Shown here piece by piece: positions 1 to 6,151 of a stretch of DNA of 13,681 nt. This DNA is from Verrucomicrobiota bacterium (lineage in GTDB: Bacteria; Verrucomicrobiota; Verrucomicrobiia; Opitutales; UBA953), in the NCBI GenBank assembly GCA_005798925.1, contig SYID01000209.1, positions 1-13,681 of the forward strand, given 5' to 3'. Both the position numbers and the translations under genes were made by a program. How positions within the stretch are numbered: position 1 is the first letter of the stretch; every line of letters begins with the position of its first letter. The notes below the pieces were generated by a model. The model saw only the letters and a program-made list of their open reading frames with translations. It had not been told where the DNA came from and ran no database searches.

Positions 1-171
1 CGCGAGGAAGTCATGCCCGTCGCGGCGGCCGGTGCGCACGGCGACGAAGACGTCGCCGTCGCGGAGCGCGCGGGTGTCGGTGCCGAAGCCCGTCGCCGCG
101 GCGCAAGGCGAGGTCAGCCAGCGGCCGCCGGACCAGGCGGCGAGCTCCTCGGCGGCGAAGACGACGCTCAT
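1..171 (-). CDS. murF: MurF, UDP-MurNAc-tripeptide--D-Ala-D-Ala ligase, N-terminal fragment
   Basis: This is the first 57 codons of a gene that runs off the left edge. MurF adds D-Ala-D-Ala to UDP-MurNAc-tripeptide in the cytoplasm, the last step of soluble peptidoglycan precursor synthesis. The fragment matches the MurF substrate-binding domain: a D-T-R (usually DSR) motif at residues 32-34, then GDVFVAV at 39-45 and DGHDFLA at 51-57, the usual order. The ATG at 171 overlaps the murE stop in an ATGA junction, which fixes the start. A GGAGG lies about 11 nt upstream, one of the few Shine-Dalgarno-like sites in the window. Position directly after murE is the classic dcw order. The ATP-binding centre lies outside the window, so the assignment rests on the N-terminal motif and context. 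Confidence 0.9.
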   Translation of the reverse strand, partial: MSVVFAAEELAAWSGGRWLTSPCAAATGFGTDTRALRDGDVFVAVRTGRRDGHDFLA

Positions 172-1688
172 GTCGCGACGCCCCTCCGGAGCGCGAGGAT
201 CTCGCGGACGACCTGACGGTCGTCGAACGGCACGACCGTGTCGGCGAATTCCTGGGTGGTCTCGTGGCCCTTGCCGGCGATCAGCACGCAGTCGCCCGCC
301 TTGGCGGCGGCGAGGGCGCGGCCGATGGCGTCGCGGCGGTCGGCGACGAACTCCACGCGCGGCAAAGGACCCAGGCCCCCGCGCATGTCGGCGAAGATCC
401 GTTCAAGGCTCTCCTTCCGCGGGTTGTCGGCCGTCGCCCAGGCGAGGTCGGCCGAGTCGGCGACGGCCTGCGTCATCGCGGGCCGCTTGCCGCGGTCGCT
501 GTCGCCGCCGCAGCCGACCACGCAGAGCACGCGGCCGGGCGTGATGCCGCGGAGCATGCGCAGGGCGTTGCGCAGGGCGTCGTCGGTGTGCGCGTAGTCC
601 ACGAAGACCGGGTATGGCTGGCCGGCGTCGACGCGCTCCATGCGGCCCGGCACGCCGGGGAAGGCCGCGAGGGCCGGCGCCAGGGCGAGCGGATCGCGGC
701 CGAGGGCGGCGGCCATCGCGAGGGCGCAGAGCACGTTCGAGACGTTGTAATCGCCCGGGAGCGCGGACTTGAAGACGGCGGCGCGGCCTTGGTGCCGCGC
801 CGTGAAGACGGCGCCGCCGGTGTCGAGGACGAGGTCGGCGGCGCGCACGTCGGCGTCGGGGGCCAGGCCGAAGGTGAGCACCGCGCCGCGGCGGCGGCAG
901 GCCTCGGCGAGCACGCGGCCGGCCGGGTCGTCGACGTTGACGACGCAGACGTCGGGCACGGCGCCGTTGCGGCCGTCGAAGAGCGCCGACTTGGCGTCGA
1001 GGTAGGCGGCGAGGTCGCCGTGGTAGTCGATGTGGTCGCGGGTGAGGTTGGTGAACGCCGCGACGCGGAAACGGAAGCCGTGGACGCGGTCCTGATGGAG
1101 GGCGTGCGAGCTGACCTCCAGGCACGCGCCCGCGCAGCCGGCGTCGGCCATCTGGCGGAAGAACCCCGCGAGGTCGGCGGATTCCGGGGTCGTCTTATAA
1201 GAAGGGATGGACCGGCGGCCGAGGTGGTAGCGCACCGTGCCGATGAGGCCCCACTGGGAACCGTCGGCCTGGAGCAGGTGCCGCAGCAGCGTCGAGACGG
1301 TCGTCTTGCCGTTGGTGCCGGTGACGCCGGCGAGCGCGAGCGTCTCCTCGGGGTGGCCGTGGAAGCGGCGCGCGACCTCGGCGAGCACGCGGCGCGGGTC
1401 CGCGACCTGCGCGGCGGCCACGGCGGGCAGGCCGGCCACGGGGTCGCCGGAGACGACGGCGGCGGCGCCCCGGGCGATGGCGTCGTCGAGGAACGCGTGG
1501 CCGTTGGTCCGCAGTCCGGGCAGCGCGAAGAACAGCGAGCCCGGGATGATCCGGCGGCTGTCCGTCACGAGGGCCGTGATGCGCACCGAGCCGTCGCCGC
1601 AGCGGCCGAGCACGGGGATGCCCTGCAGCAGCGCGTTGAAGGTCGGGCGTTCCATGGCGGCGGACGGCGGCGCGGGCGGAGGCGTCAT
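168..1688 (-). CDS. murE: MurE, UDP-MurNAc-L-Ala-D-Glu--meso-diaminopimelate ligase
   Basis: Cytoplasmic Mur ligase adding the third stem-peptide residue to UDP-MurNAc-L-Ala-D-Glu. The 506-residue product has all three Mur domains. The UDP-binding domain has TDSR at 42-45. The central ATPase has the P-loop GVTGTNGKTT at 121-130, KTTPES at 165-170, the TNLTRDHIDYHG block at 213-224, and K233, which aligns with the carbamylated lysine. The C-terminal domain has DNPR at 421-424 and GKGHE at 472-476. DNPR is the known signature for meso-diaminopimelate rather than lysine, so the wall is inferred to be mDAP type. The ATG at 1688 is preferred because it forms an ATGA overlap with the ftsI stop. An in-frame ATG at 1655 is possible but lies inside an alanine/proline-rich tail. 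No Shine-Dalgarno site is visible; translation probably couples to ftsI. Confidence 0.97.
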   Translation of the reverse strand: MTPPPAPPSAAMERPTFNALLQGIPVLGRCGDGSVRITALVTDSRRIIPGSLFFALPGLRTNGHAFLDDAIARGAAAVVSGDPVAGLPAVAAAQVADPRRVLAEVARRFHGHPEETLALAGVTGTNGKTTVSTLLRHLLQADGSQWGLIGTVRYHLGRRSIPSYKTTPESADLAGFFRQMADAGCAGACLEVSSHALHQDRVHGFRFRVAAFTNLTRDHIDYHGDLAAYLDAKSALFDGRNGAVPDVCVVNVDDPAGRVLAEACRRRGAVLTFGLAPDADVRAADLVLDTGGAVFTARHQGRAAVFKSALPGDYNVSNVLCALAMAAALGRDPLALAPALAAFPGVPGRMERVDAGQPYPVFVDYAHTDDALRNALRMLRGITPGRVLCVVGCGGDSDRGKRPAMTQAVADSADLAWATADNPRKESLERIFADMRGGLGPLPRVEFVADRRDAIGRALAAAKAGDCVLIAGKGHETTQEFADTVVPFDDRQVVREILALRRGVAT

Positions 1689-3481
1689 CGGCCGAGGTCG
1701 GCCACGGGGCCGCGCGGAAGGGTGGCGACGGGCGGCAGGTCGAGCCAGCGGATGCACTTCTCGGCGACCTCGCGGAAGATCGGGGCGGAGACCTTCCCGC
1801 CGTAGCCGACGCCCTCGCCCTGGGGCTCGTCGATGATGACCGTGATGGCCAGCTTCGGGTCGCCGACCGGGAAGAAACCGGCGAACGAAGCCACGTGATG
1901 GGCGGTGGAATAGCGTCCGTTCACGATCTTCTGCGTCGTGCCGGTCTTGCCCGCGACCTCGTAGCCGGGGATGTCGGCGGCGGGAGCGGTGCCGCCCTTT
2001 CCGCAGACGCCGCGGAGCAGCGCGGCCATCTGGGCGGCGGTGGCGGCGCTGACGGCGCGGCCGCGGGAGCGCGGGGCGTAGTCGAGCACGGTCGCCTTGG
2101 TCTTGGGGTCCTCGACCCGCAGCACGAGCTGCGGCTGCATCAGCAGGCCGTCGGCCGCGACGACCGACATCGCGAGGTGCATCTGCATGGCGGTGACGCT
2201 GACCGAATGGCCCATCGGGACGCGCGAGATCGTCAGACCGTCCCAGCGCTTCGGCGGGATCAGGAGGCCCGGCACTTCGGCGCCGGTGATCAGGCCGGTG
2301 GGAGCGCCGAAGCCGAAGGACTTGATGAGCCCGAAGAAGCGCTCCTCGCCGAAGCGCTCGGCGTACTGCATGCCGACCTGCACCGTGCCGCGGTTGGAGG
2401 ACTCGCGGACGATCTGCCGGATGTCGGCCGCGCCGATCGCGTGCGAGTCGGCGGGCATCGAGACCATGCGGCCGCGGTAGGGCACCGTCGTCGCGCCGCA
2501 GTCGAAGACCGAGTTCGGCGTGATGAGGCGCTCCTCGAGGGCGCCGGCCACGGAGACGATCTTGAAGACCGAGCCCGGCTCGTAGACGTCGGAGACGGCG
2601 CGGTTGCGCTGGCTGTCCATCGGCGCGGCCTTGGGGTCGAAGAAGCGGTTGAGGTCGTAGGTGGGCCAGTTGGCCAGGCCGAGGATGCGCCCGGTGCGCG
2701 GCTCGCTCACGATGATGATGCCGCCCTTGGGCCGGTAGCGCTCGGCCGCGGCGGCGAGCGCGTCCTCGCAGGTCTTCTGGATGAGGCTGTTGAGGGTCAG
2801 CACGACCGTGCTGCCGTCCACGGGCGCGACCTCGCGCAGGCGGATGCTCGCGAGCTCGCGGTGCCGGCCGTCGCGTTCGGACTCGATCCAGCCGTTCTGG
2901 CCGACGAGCAGCGGGTTCATCACGCTCTCGATCCCGGCGGCGGGCGCGCCTTCCTTGTTCACGTAGCCGAGGACGTGCGCGGCGAGCTGGCCTTTCGGGT
3001 AGCTGCGGCGATACTTGAGTTCCGCGCGCAGCGCCTTGATGCCGAGGGCCTTGATCCGCCTGACGGTGTCCTCGCCGACCTCGCGGGCCAGGACGGACCA
3101 GCGGATCACGCGCTCCTCGCCGGCGGCGTCGGTGCGGACGGTGGTCTCGAAAGCCTGGCGGACCTTGGGCGGGGAGAGGCCCAGGACGGCCGCGACCTCG
3201 CCGTAGCGGCCGCGGTCGGCGGGCAGCAGCGTGTCGGGGTCGACCCCGATGTCCCAGACATCCTCCGACACGGCCAGGAGGTTGTCCTGGGCGTCGCGGA
3301 TCTCACCGCGGCGGCAGGGTTTCTCCTGGAGGACCCGGCGGGCCTGCAGGGCCTCCGCGCGGAGACGAGGGGCGTCGATCCAGTGGAGCCAGACCAGCCG
3401 CGCGACCACGGCCAGGAAGCAGAAGGAGACGACCCAGGCCAGCAAACGGTAGCGCGTTCGCCTGGCTTGAGGCAGACTCAT
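1685..3481 (-). CDS. ftsI: FtsI (PBP3), septal peptidoglycan D,D-transpeptidase
   Basis: Class B penicillin-binding protein that cross-links septal peptidoglycan at the division site. The 598-residue product has a short basic cytoplasmic tail, one membrane segment at about residues 11-34, and a pedimer-like non-catalytic domain at about 50-220. The transpeptidase domain carries the three expected motifs in order: SVFK at 304-307 (nucleophile S304), SSN at 361-363, and KTGT at 512-515. No PASTA domain is visible after the transpeptidase, so it is FtsI-like rather than SpoVD-like with PASTA. The frame is open up to 3601, but the ATG at 3481 is chosen: it makes an ATGA overlap with the ftsL stop and puts the basic residues and membrane anchor at the N-terminus as the family requires. 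A GGAGG lies about 12 nt upstream, which is rather far. Confidence 0.96.
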   Translation of the reverse strand: MSLPQARRTRYRLLAWVVSFCFLAVVARLVWLHWIDAPRLRAEALQARRVLQEKPCRRGEIRDAQDNLLAVSEDVWDIGVDPDTLLPADRGRYGEVAAVLGLSPPKVRQAFETTVRTDAAGEERVIRWSVLAREVGEDTVRRIKALGIKALRAELKYRRSYPKGQLAAHVLGYVNKEGAPAAGIESVMNPLLVGQNGWIESERDGRHRELASIRLREVAPVDGSTVVLTLNSLIQKTCEDALAAAAERYRPKGGIIIVSEPRTGRILGLANWPTYDLNRFFDPKAAPMDSQRNRAVSDVYEPGSVFKIVSVAGALEERLITPNSVFDCGATTVPYRGRMVSMPADSHAIGAADIRQIVRESSNRGTVQVGMQYAERFGEERFFGLIKSFGFGAPTGLITGAEVPGLLIPPKRWDGLTISRVPMGHSVSVTAMQMHLAMSVVAADGLLMQPQLVLRVEDPKTKATVLDYAPRSRGRAVSAATAAQMAALLRGVCGKGGTAPAADIPGYEVAGKTGTTQKIVNGRYSTAHHVASFAGFFPVGDPKLAITVIIDEPQGEGVGYGGKVSAPIFREVAEKCIRWLDLPPVATLPRGPVADLGR

Positions 3482-3858
3482 CGCGCGGCGGGTCCTCCCC
3501 GTCCCCCCGTTTCCAGGAAGGCGATTTCGCGCGCCGTCATCCGGGGGCTCGCGGAAAGCAGGGGAGCCGGGGACGCGGCCGAAGGATGGAAACGGACCCA
3601 CACCACCTGCTCGGGCGCCGGCGGCTTGAGGGCGTCGCCGATGCGCTGCTGCAGCTGGAGGGTGTCGATGGCCTGGTCGCGCTGGCGACGGACGCCGTCG
3701 AGCTCCTTCTTGGAGAAAGCGATGTCGCGCTCGAGGCGCTGGATGCGGCTGCCGATCGCGTCGGCCTCCACGCGCAGGCGCATGATGTTGATCGTGCCGA
3801 GCGCGAAGGCGCCGACGGCGCCGATGCCGCAGACCCAGGTGAGGAAACGGGGGCTCAT
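3478..3858 (-). CDS. ftsL: FtsL-like septal protein
   Basis: A 126-residue bitopic membrane protein in the ftsL position between rsmH and ftsI. FtsL proteins diverge strongly in sequence, so the call rests on architecture and synteny. There is a short N-terminus, one membrane segment at about residues 5-25, then a predicted periplasmic coiled coil at about 31-75 rich in E, R, K, Q and L with heptad spacing, and a proline-rich tail. Family members join FtsB and FtsQ and help activate FtsWI at the septum. The start at 3858 forms an ATGA overlap with the rsmH stop, and the stop forms another with ftsI. The frame is open far upstream inside rsmH, but that part is an antisense-like shadow with no membrane protein character. 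Confidence 0.82.
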   Translation of the reverse strand: MSPRFLTWVCGIGAVGAFALGTINIMRLRVEADAIGSRIQRLERDIAFSKKELDGVRRQRDQAIDTLQLQQRIGDALKPPAPEQVVWVRFHPSAASPAPLLSASPRMTAREIAFLETGGRGGPAAR

Positions 3859-4772
3859 GCGGCGAGGCGGCGCACGGCGCGGAGGCGCGCCGAGCGGCTG
3901 CGGGGGTTGCGGGCCTGTTCGGCCTCGGAGGGCTGGACGGCCTTGCGCGTGAGCAGGTCGGCCTGCTTGACGCGGTCGTCCTGGCAGCGCGCGTCGTCGC
4001 GGTCGACCGGGCGGCCGGCGACCTCGTTCATGTAGCGCTTCACCATGCGGTCCTCCAGCGAATGGAAGGAGATGACGGCGAGCACGCCGCCGGCGGTGAG
4101 CTTGGCGAAGGCCAGGGGCAGCGCGTCGGCGAGGGCGCCGAGCTCGTCGTTGACCGCGATGCGGACGCCTTGGAAGGTCCGGGTGGCCGGGTGCGGCCCG
4201 CGGGGACCGGGCGCCGGCGGCGCGGCCTCGGCGACCAGTTCGGCGAACGAGGCGGTGCGGGCGAGGCGGCCGGTGCCGCGGGCGGCGAGGATCGCGTTGA
4301 CCACGCGGAACCAGCGGGGCTCCTCGCCGTAGTCGCGGACCGCGCGCTCGAGCTCGCCGCGCTCCGCGCGTTCGAGGAACTCGGCGGCCGTGCGTCCCGC
4401 GCGCGTGTCCATGCGCATGTCGTTCGGGGCGTCGTGACGGAAGGAGAAACCGCGTTCCGGGACGTCGAGCTGGTACGAGGACACCCCGATGTCCATCAGG
4501 ACGCCGTCGAAGCGTCCCGGGACGCGGTCGAGGTGGCGGAAGTTCTCGGCGTGGAAGCGCAGCCGCTCCGGATGCGCGGCGAGCAGCGCGGCCGCGCGGC
4601 CGGCGGCGGCGGGGTCGCGGTCCATCACGTCCAGCGAGCAGCCCGGCGCGCGCGCCAGGATCGCCGCCGCGTGGCCGCCGCCGCCGAACGTGCAGTCCAG
4701 GTAGGCGCGCCCGTCCCGCGGGGCGAGGAGCGTCAGGCATTCCTCGAGCAGGACTGGGACGTGGCTGGTCAT
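3855..4772 (-). CDS. rsmH: RsmH, 16S rRNA (cytosine(1402)-N(4))-methyltransferase
   Basis: SAM-dependent methyltransferase (formerly MraW) that methylates N4 of C1402 in the decoding site of 16S rRNA. The 305-residue product has the family blocks in order: HVPVLLEE at 4-11, the SAM-binding DCTFGGGGHA at 26-35, DIGVSSYQLD at 94-103, PNDMRMD at 116-122, TRTFQGVRIAVN at 197-208, SFHSLEDRMVK at 235-245, and the C-terminal NPRSRSARLRAV at 289-300. Length is typical. The ATG at 4772 directly precedes the conserved HVPVLL block and overlaps the stop of an 18-codon mini-ORF (ATGA). It lies 52 nt after mraZ. No Shine-Dalgarno site is visible. Confidence 0.97.
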   Translation of the reverse strand: MTSHVPVLLEECLTLLAPRDGRAYLDCTFGGGGHAAAILARAPGCSLDVMDRDPAAAGRAAALLAAHPERLRFHAENFRHLDRVPGRFDGVLMDIGVSSYQLDVPERGFSFRHDAPNDMRMDTRAGRTAAEFLERAERGELERAVRDYGEEPRWFRVVNAILAARGTGRLARTASFAELVAEAAPPAPGPRGPHPATRTFQGVRIAVNDELGALADALPLAFAKLTAGGVLAVISFHSLEDRMVKRYMNEVAGRPVDRDDARCQDDRVKQADLLTRKAVQPSEAEQARNPRSRSARLRAVRRLAA

Positions 4773-4825
4773 GCGGCGGCCTGTGAATAAGGTGTGAGCA
4801 GTGTAAGTAACTTCCGGATACGCAT
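4769..4825 (-). CDS. Putative 18-codon bridging mini-ORF between mraZ and rsmH
   Basis: A short frame encoding MRIRKLLTLLTPYSQAAA exactly fills the gap between mraZ and rsmH. Its ATG (4825-4823) shares one base with the mraZ TGA, giving TGATG. Its TGA (4771-4769) overlaps the rsmH ATG, giving ATGA. If translated, it would carry ribosomes from mraZ to rsmH by termination-reinitiation, completing the overlap chain seen in the rest of the cluster. The peptide has a basic start and a short hydrophobic run but is too short to assign a function. It could simply be a chance open frame in a spacer; only the two exact junctions support it. Confidence 0.35.
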   Translation of the reverse strand: MRIRKLLTLLTPYSQAAA

Positions 4826-5277
4826 CAGAGGCCCAGTTCGCGCAGGGCGCGGAGGGTGGCGAGGGCGGCGTCGGAATCGCGGTCGGCCTTGGGCGGCGTC
4901 GGCGAGGAGAGATGGAACGTGGTGAAGCCGCCGCGGAAGATCACCTCGTGCTCGAGGCGCGCCTCCTTGACGACATGCTCGTTGAGCGTGATGCGGCCGG
5001 CCTTGTCGCACGTGACCTGGATGCTGTTCGCGCCGAGCAGCGTGAGCGCGTCCATCTTCACGGGATCGCTCACGGTGACCTGCGAGGCGGCGGCGGCGAT
5101 GCGTTCCGCCATGGACGGCGGGAACACGACGACCGAGCCGAGCGCCGGATGGAACATGGCGAGGAACGTGGTCTCCGCATCGAAGCGCCAGGCCGCCGGA
5201 ATGGTCACGCGGTTCTTCTCATCCAGCTTTCCGCGATGGATGCCGGTGAAGAGACCGTGGTTGGAGCCAATGGACAT
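4825..5277 (-). CDS. mraZ: MraZ, transcriptional regulator of the dcw cluster
   Basis: DNA-binding regulator that controls its own operon in bacteria where it has been studied, forming a ring of subunits. The 150-residue product has two SpoVT-AbrB-type halves: KLDEKNRVTIPAAW at about 17-30 and DKAGRITLNEHVVKEA at 91-106, both with the conserved D-x-x-x-R-[IV]-[TS] pattern. The frame is open to an ATG at 5322, but that codon lies inside the repeat array proposed as the operator and would add a Ser/Gly-rich leader absent from the family. The ATG at 5277 puts the first domain at the usual distance. No Shine-Dalgarno site is visible. It heads a gapless chain of overlapping genes to murF. Confidence 0.93.
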   Translation of the reverse strand: MSIGSNHGLFTGIHRGKLDEKNRVTIPAAWRFDAETTFLAMFHPALGSVVVFPPSMAERIAAAASQVTVSDPVKMDALTLLGANSIQVTCDKAGRITLNEHVVKEARLEHEVIFRGGFTTFHLSSPTPPKADRDSDAALATLRALRELGL

Positions 5278-5293
5278 AGTGAACGGGGAGTTG

Positions 5294-5330
5294 CCCCCGG
5301 ATGACCCACTTTTCGCCACCATACCCCACT
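5294..5330 (-). promoter_or_regulatory. Putative MraZ operator: GTGGG-type direct repeats with 10 bp period
   Basis: On the minus strand, four pentamers start at 5329 (GTGGG), 5319 (GTGGC), 5309 (GTGGG) and 5299 (CGGGG), exactly 10 bp apart. MraZ is known to bind TGGG-containing direct repeats spaced at about one helical turn upstream of its own gene. A TTGACC hexamer at 5336-5331 adjoins the array and could be a -35 element, but the matching -10 position (AAAAGT) is poor. If MraZ binds here, it would overlap the core promoter or early leader and repress the whole operon. Confidence 0.72.
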
Positions 5331-5452
5331 GGTCAAGAATTTAGCCCCTGATCGGCCTTTTTTCTTGTTCACAGCCGCGCCAGGCTCAATAAATGAACGA
5401 TATCGGTCTTTATTATTTGTAAGTAATTATTTATCAATAATTTAAAGTCAAA

Positions 5453-5470
5453 ATGCTTAAATCTAAGCAT
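5453..5470. repeat. Perfect 7 bp inverted repeat at the edge of the AT-rich island
   Basis: ATGCTTA at 5453-5459 and its reverse complement TAAGCAT at 5464-5470 flank a 4 nt spacer. It could be an operator half-site pair or a small hairpin. With no downstream T tract it is not a terminator. It lies between the AT-rich candidate promoter region and the lipoprotein gene. Confidence 0.5.
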
Positions 5471-5537
5471 ACTCCCCTTCCTCGGATCACCCTACCCGTC
5501 GGGCTCCGCCGGGGCCGCCGGCGGGCCGGCGCGACCC

Positions 5538-5562
5538 GGTGTATGCATATTCTGCATACACC
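5538..5562. repeat. Perfect 10 bp inverted repeat, candidate operator
   Basis: GGTGTATGCA at 5538-5547 and TGCATACACC at 5553-5562 are exact reverse complements around the 5 nt spacer TATTC. The AT-rich core in a GC-rich setting, and its place about 100 bp before the lipoprotein start, suggest a binding site for a dimeric repressor or activator. A transcribed hairpin is also possible, but no T tract follows on either strand, so a terminator is unlikely. The cognate regulator cannot be named. Confidence 0.6.
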
Positions 5563-5658
5563 TGCGGGCCGCGACCCCGCTCCGCGCGGGGGGCGAAACT
5601 GTTTGCCAAGGCCCGATGGCTGTGCTTTGACTTCCGCCATCCTCAACGCCTCTCGCCC

Positions 5659-6075
5659 ATGAAAACCGCCCTCGCCCTCCTCGCCACCCTCCTGCTCGCC
5701 GGTTGCGCCACCCAGATCGGCGTGGACAACGCCCAGAACCGCGAAGCTTCTTTCTCCAACGTCACGGGCGTCCTGACGACCCGCTACACCTCCGAGCCCG
5801 AAGCGGTCTTCAACGCCGTCAAGCGGACCATCGACGCGATGCCCGGCACCCTCCGCACCGGCGAGACCGACGAACGCGGCGCCAACAAGGAACTGCTCAG
5901 CGTCGTCGTCTTCGCCCGCACCATCGGCGACCTCGAGATCAAAATCACCATCGAGAAGGCCGAAGACGAGCTGACCAAGGCCGCCTTCACCCAGGTCCGC
6001 ATCAAGTACGGCGCCTTCGGCAACCTGCCGGAAAGCCAGCAGCTCGTCTCCAAGATCACCTCCAACCTGCGCTGA
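5659..6075 (+). CDS. Small predicted lipoprotein, possibly DUF3568-like
   Basis: A 138-residue secreted lipoprotein. The N-terminus is a clear type II signal: M-K, a leucine/alanine-rich core and the lipobox LLAGC ending at C16, so it should be lipid-anchored. The mature part is predicted to be one small alpha/beta domain: about 45-62 helical (EPEAVFNAVKRTID), then alternating strands with KIT and ARTIGDLEIKITIE segments, and a C-terminal helix. This resembles the short DUF3568-type lipoproteins, but I am not certain of the family. The ATG at 5659 is chosen because it starts the signal peptide; the frame is open to 5539 but that extension lacks any leader character. No Shine-Dalgarno site precedes it. 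It is followed by an intrinsic terminator, so it is probably transcribed alone. Function unknown. Confidence 0.85.
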   Translation: MKTALALLATLLLAGCATQIGVDNAQNREASFSNVTGVLTTRYTSEPEAVFNAVKRTIDAMPGTLRTGETDERGANKELLSVVVFARTIGDLEIKITIEKAEDELTKAAFTQVRIKYGAFGNLPESQQLVSKITSNLR

Positions 6076-6100
6076 GCGCCGGGGCGGAACCGCCGAAAGG

Positions 6101-6138
6101 ACGCCGCCCGGCCGCCTGGCTCGGCGGCGTTCTTTTTT
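6101..6138 (+). terminator. Intrinsic terminator after the lipoprotein gene, close before aroC
   Basis: ACGCCGCC at 6101-6108 pairs with GGCGGCGT at 6123-6130 (8 bp, 14 nt loop that may fold further), followed by TCTTTTTT to 6138. It should end the lipoprotein transcript. It ends only 13 nt before the aroC ATG, which leaves almost no space for a separate aroC promoter and leader. Confidence 0.85.
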
Positions 6139-6151
6139 AAAACTTTTTCCA

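Larger units (their letters stand above)
5278..5658. other. Divergent intergenic region between mraZ and the lipoprotein gene
   Basis: The only gene-free stretch over 300 bp. From left to right it holds the MraZ operator, a T-rich run near 5358-5366, an AT-rich island (about 5388-5475) likely to hold promoters for both directions, an inverted repeat at 5453-5470, a GC-rich block (about 5490-5537), a perfect 10 bp inverted repeat at 5538-5562, and a GC hairpin (arms 5575-5580 and 5586-5591). Several hexamers in the AT island resemble -35 or -10 boxes (for example TTGATA at 5437-5432 on the minus strand), but no pair has both good sequence and good spacing. No RNA gene or credible coding frame is seen. 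Confidence 0.7.

Noticed and set aside
264..1805. Long plus-strand open frame opposite murE
   Set aside because: Shadow frame: repeated A/G/E/V/R composition, opposite a gene with all MurE motifs.
1895..3952. Very long open frame on the plus strand opposite ftsI and ftsL
   Set aside because: It is the antisense shadow of well-recognised genes; its translation is rich in A, G, R, D and V with no family motif, as expected from third-position GC bias.
5388..5475. Replication origin in the AT-rich island
   Set aside because: No DnaA-box cluster (TTATCCACA-like) and no dnaA, dnaN or gidA nearby; a divergent promoter region explains it better.
5575..5591. GC hairpin CCCCGC/GCGGGG as a terminator
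   Set aside because: No T tract follows on either strand; in such GC-rich sequence a 6 bp stem is weak evidence.
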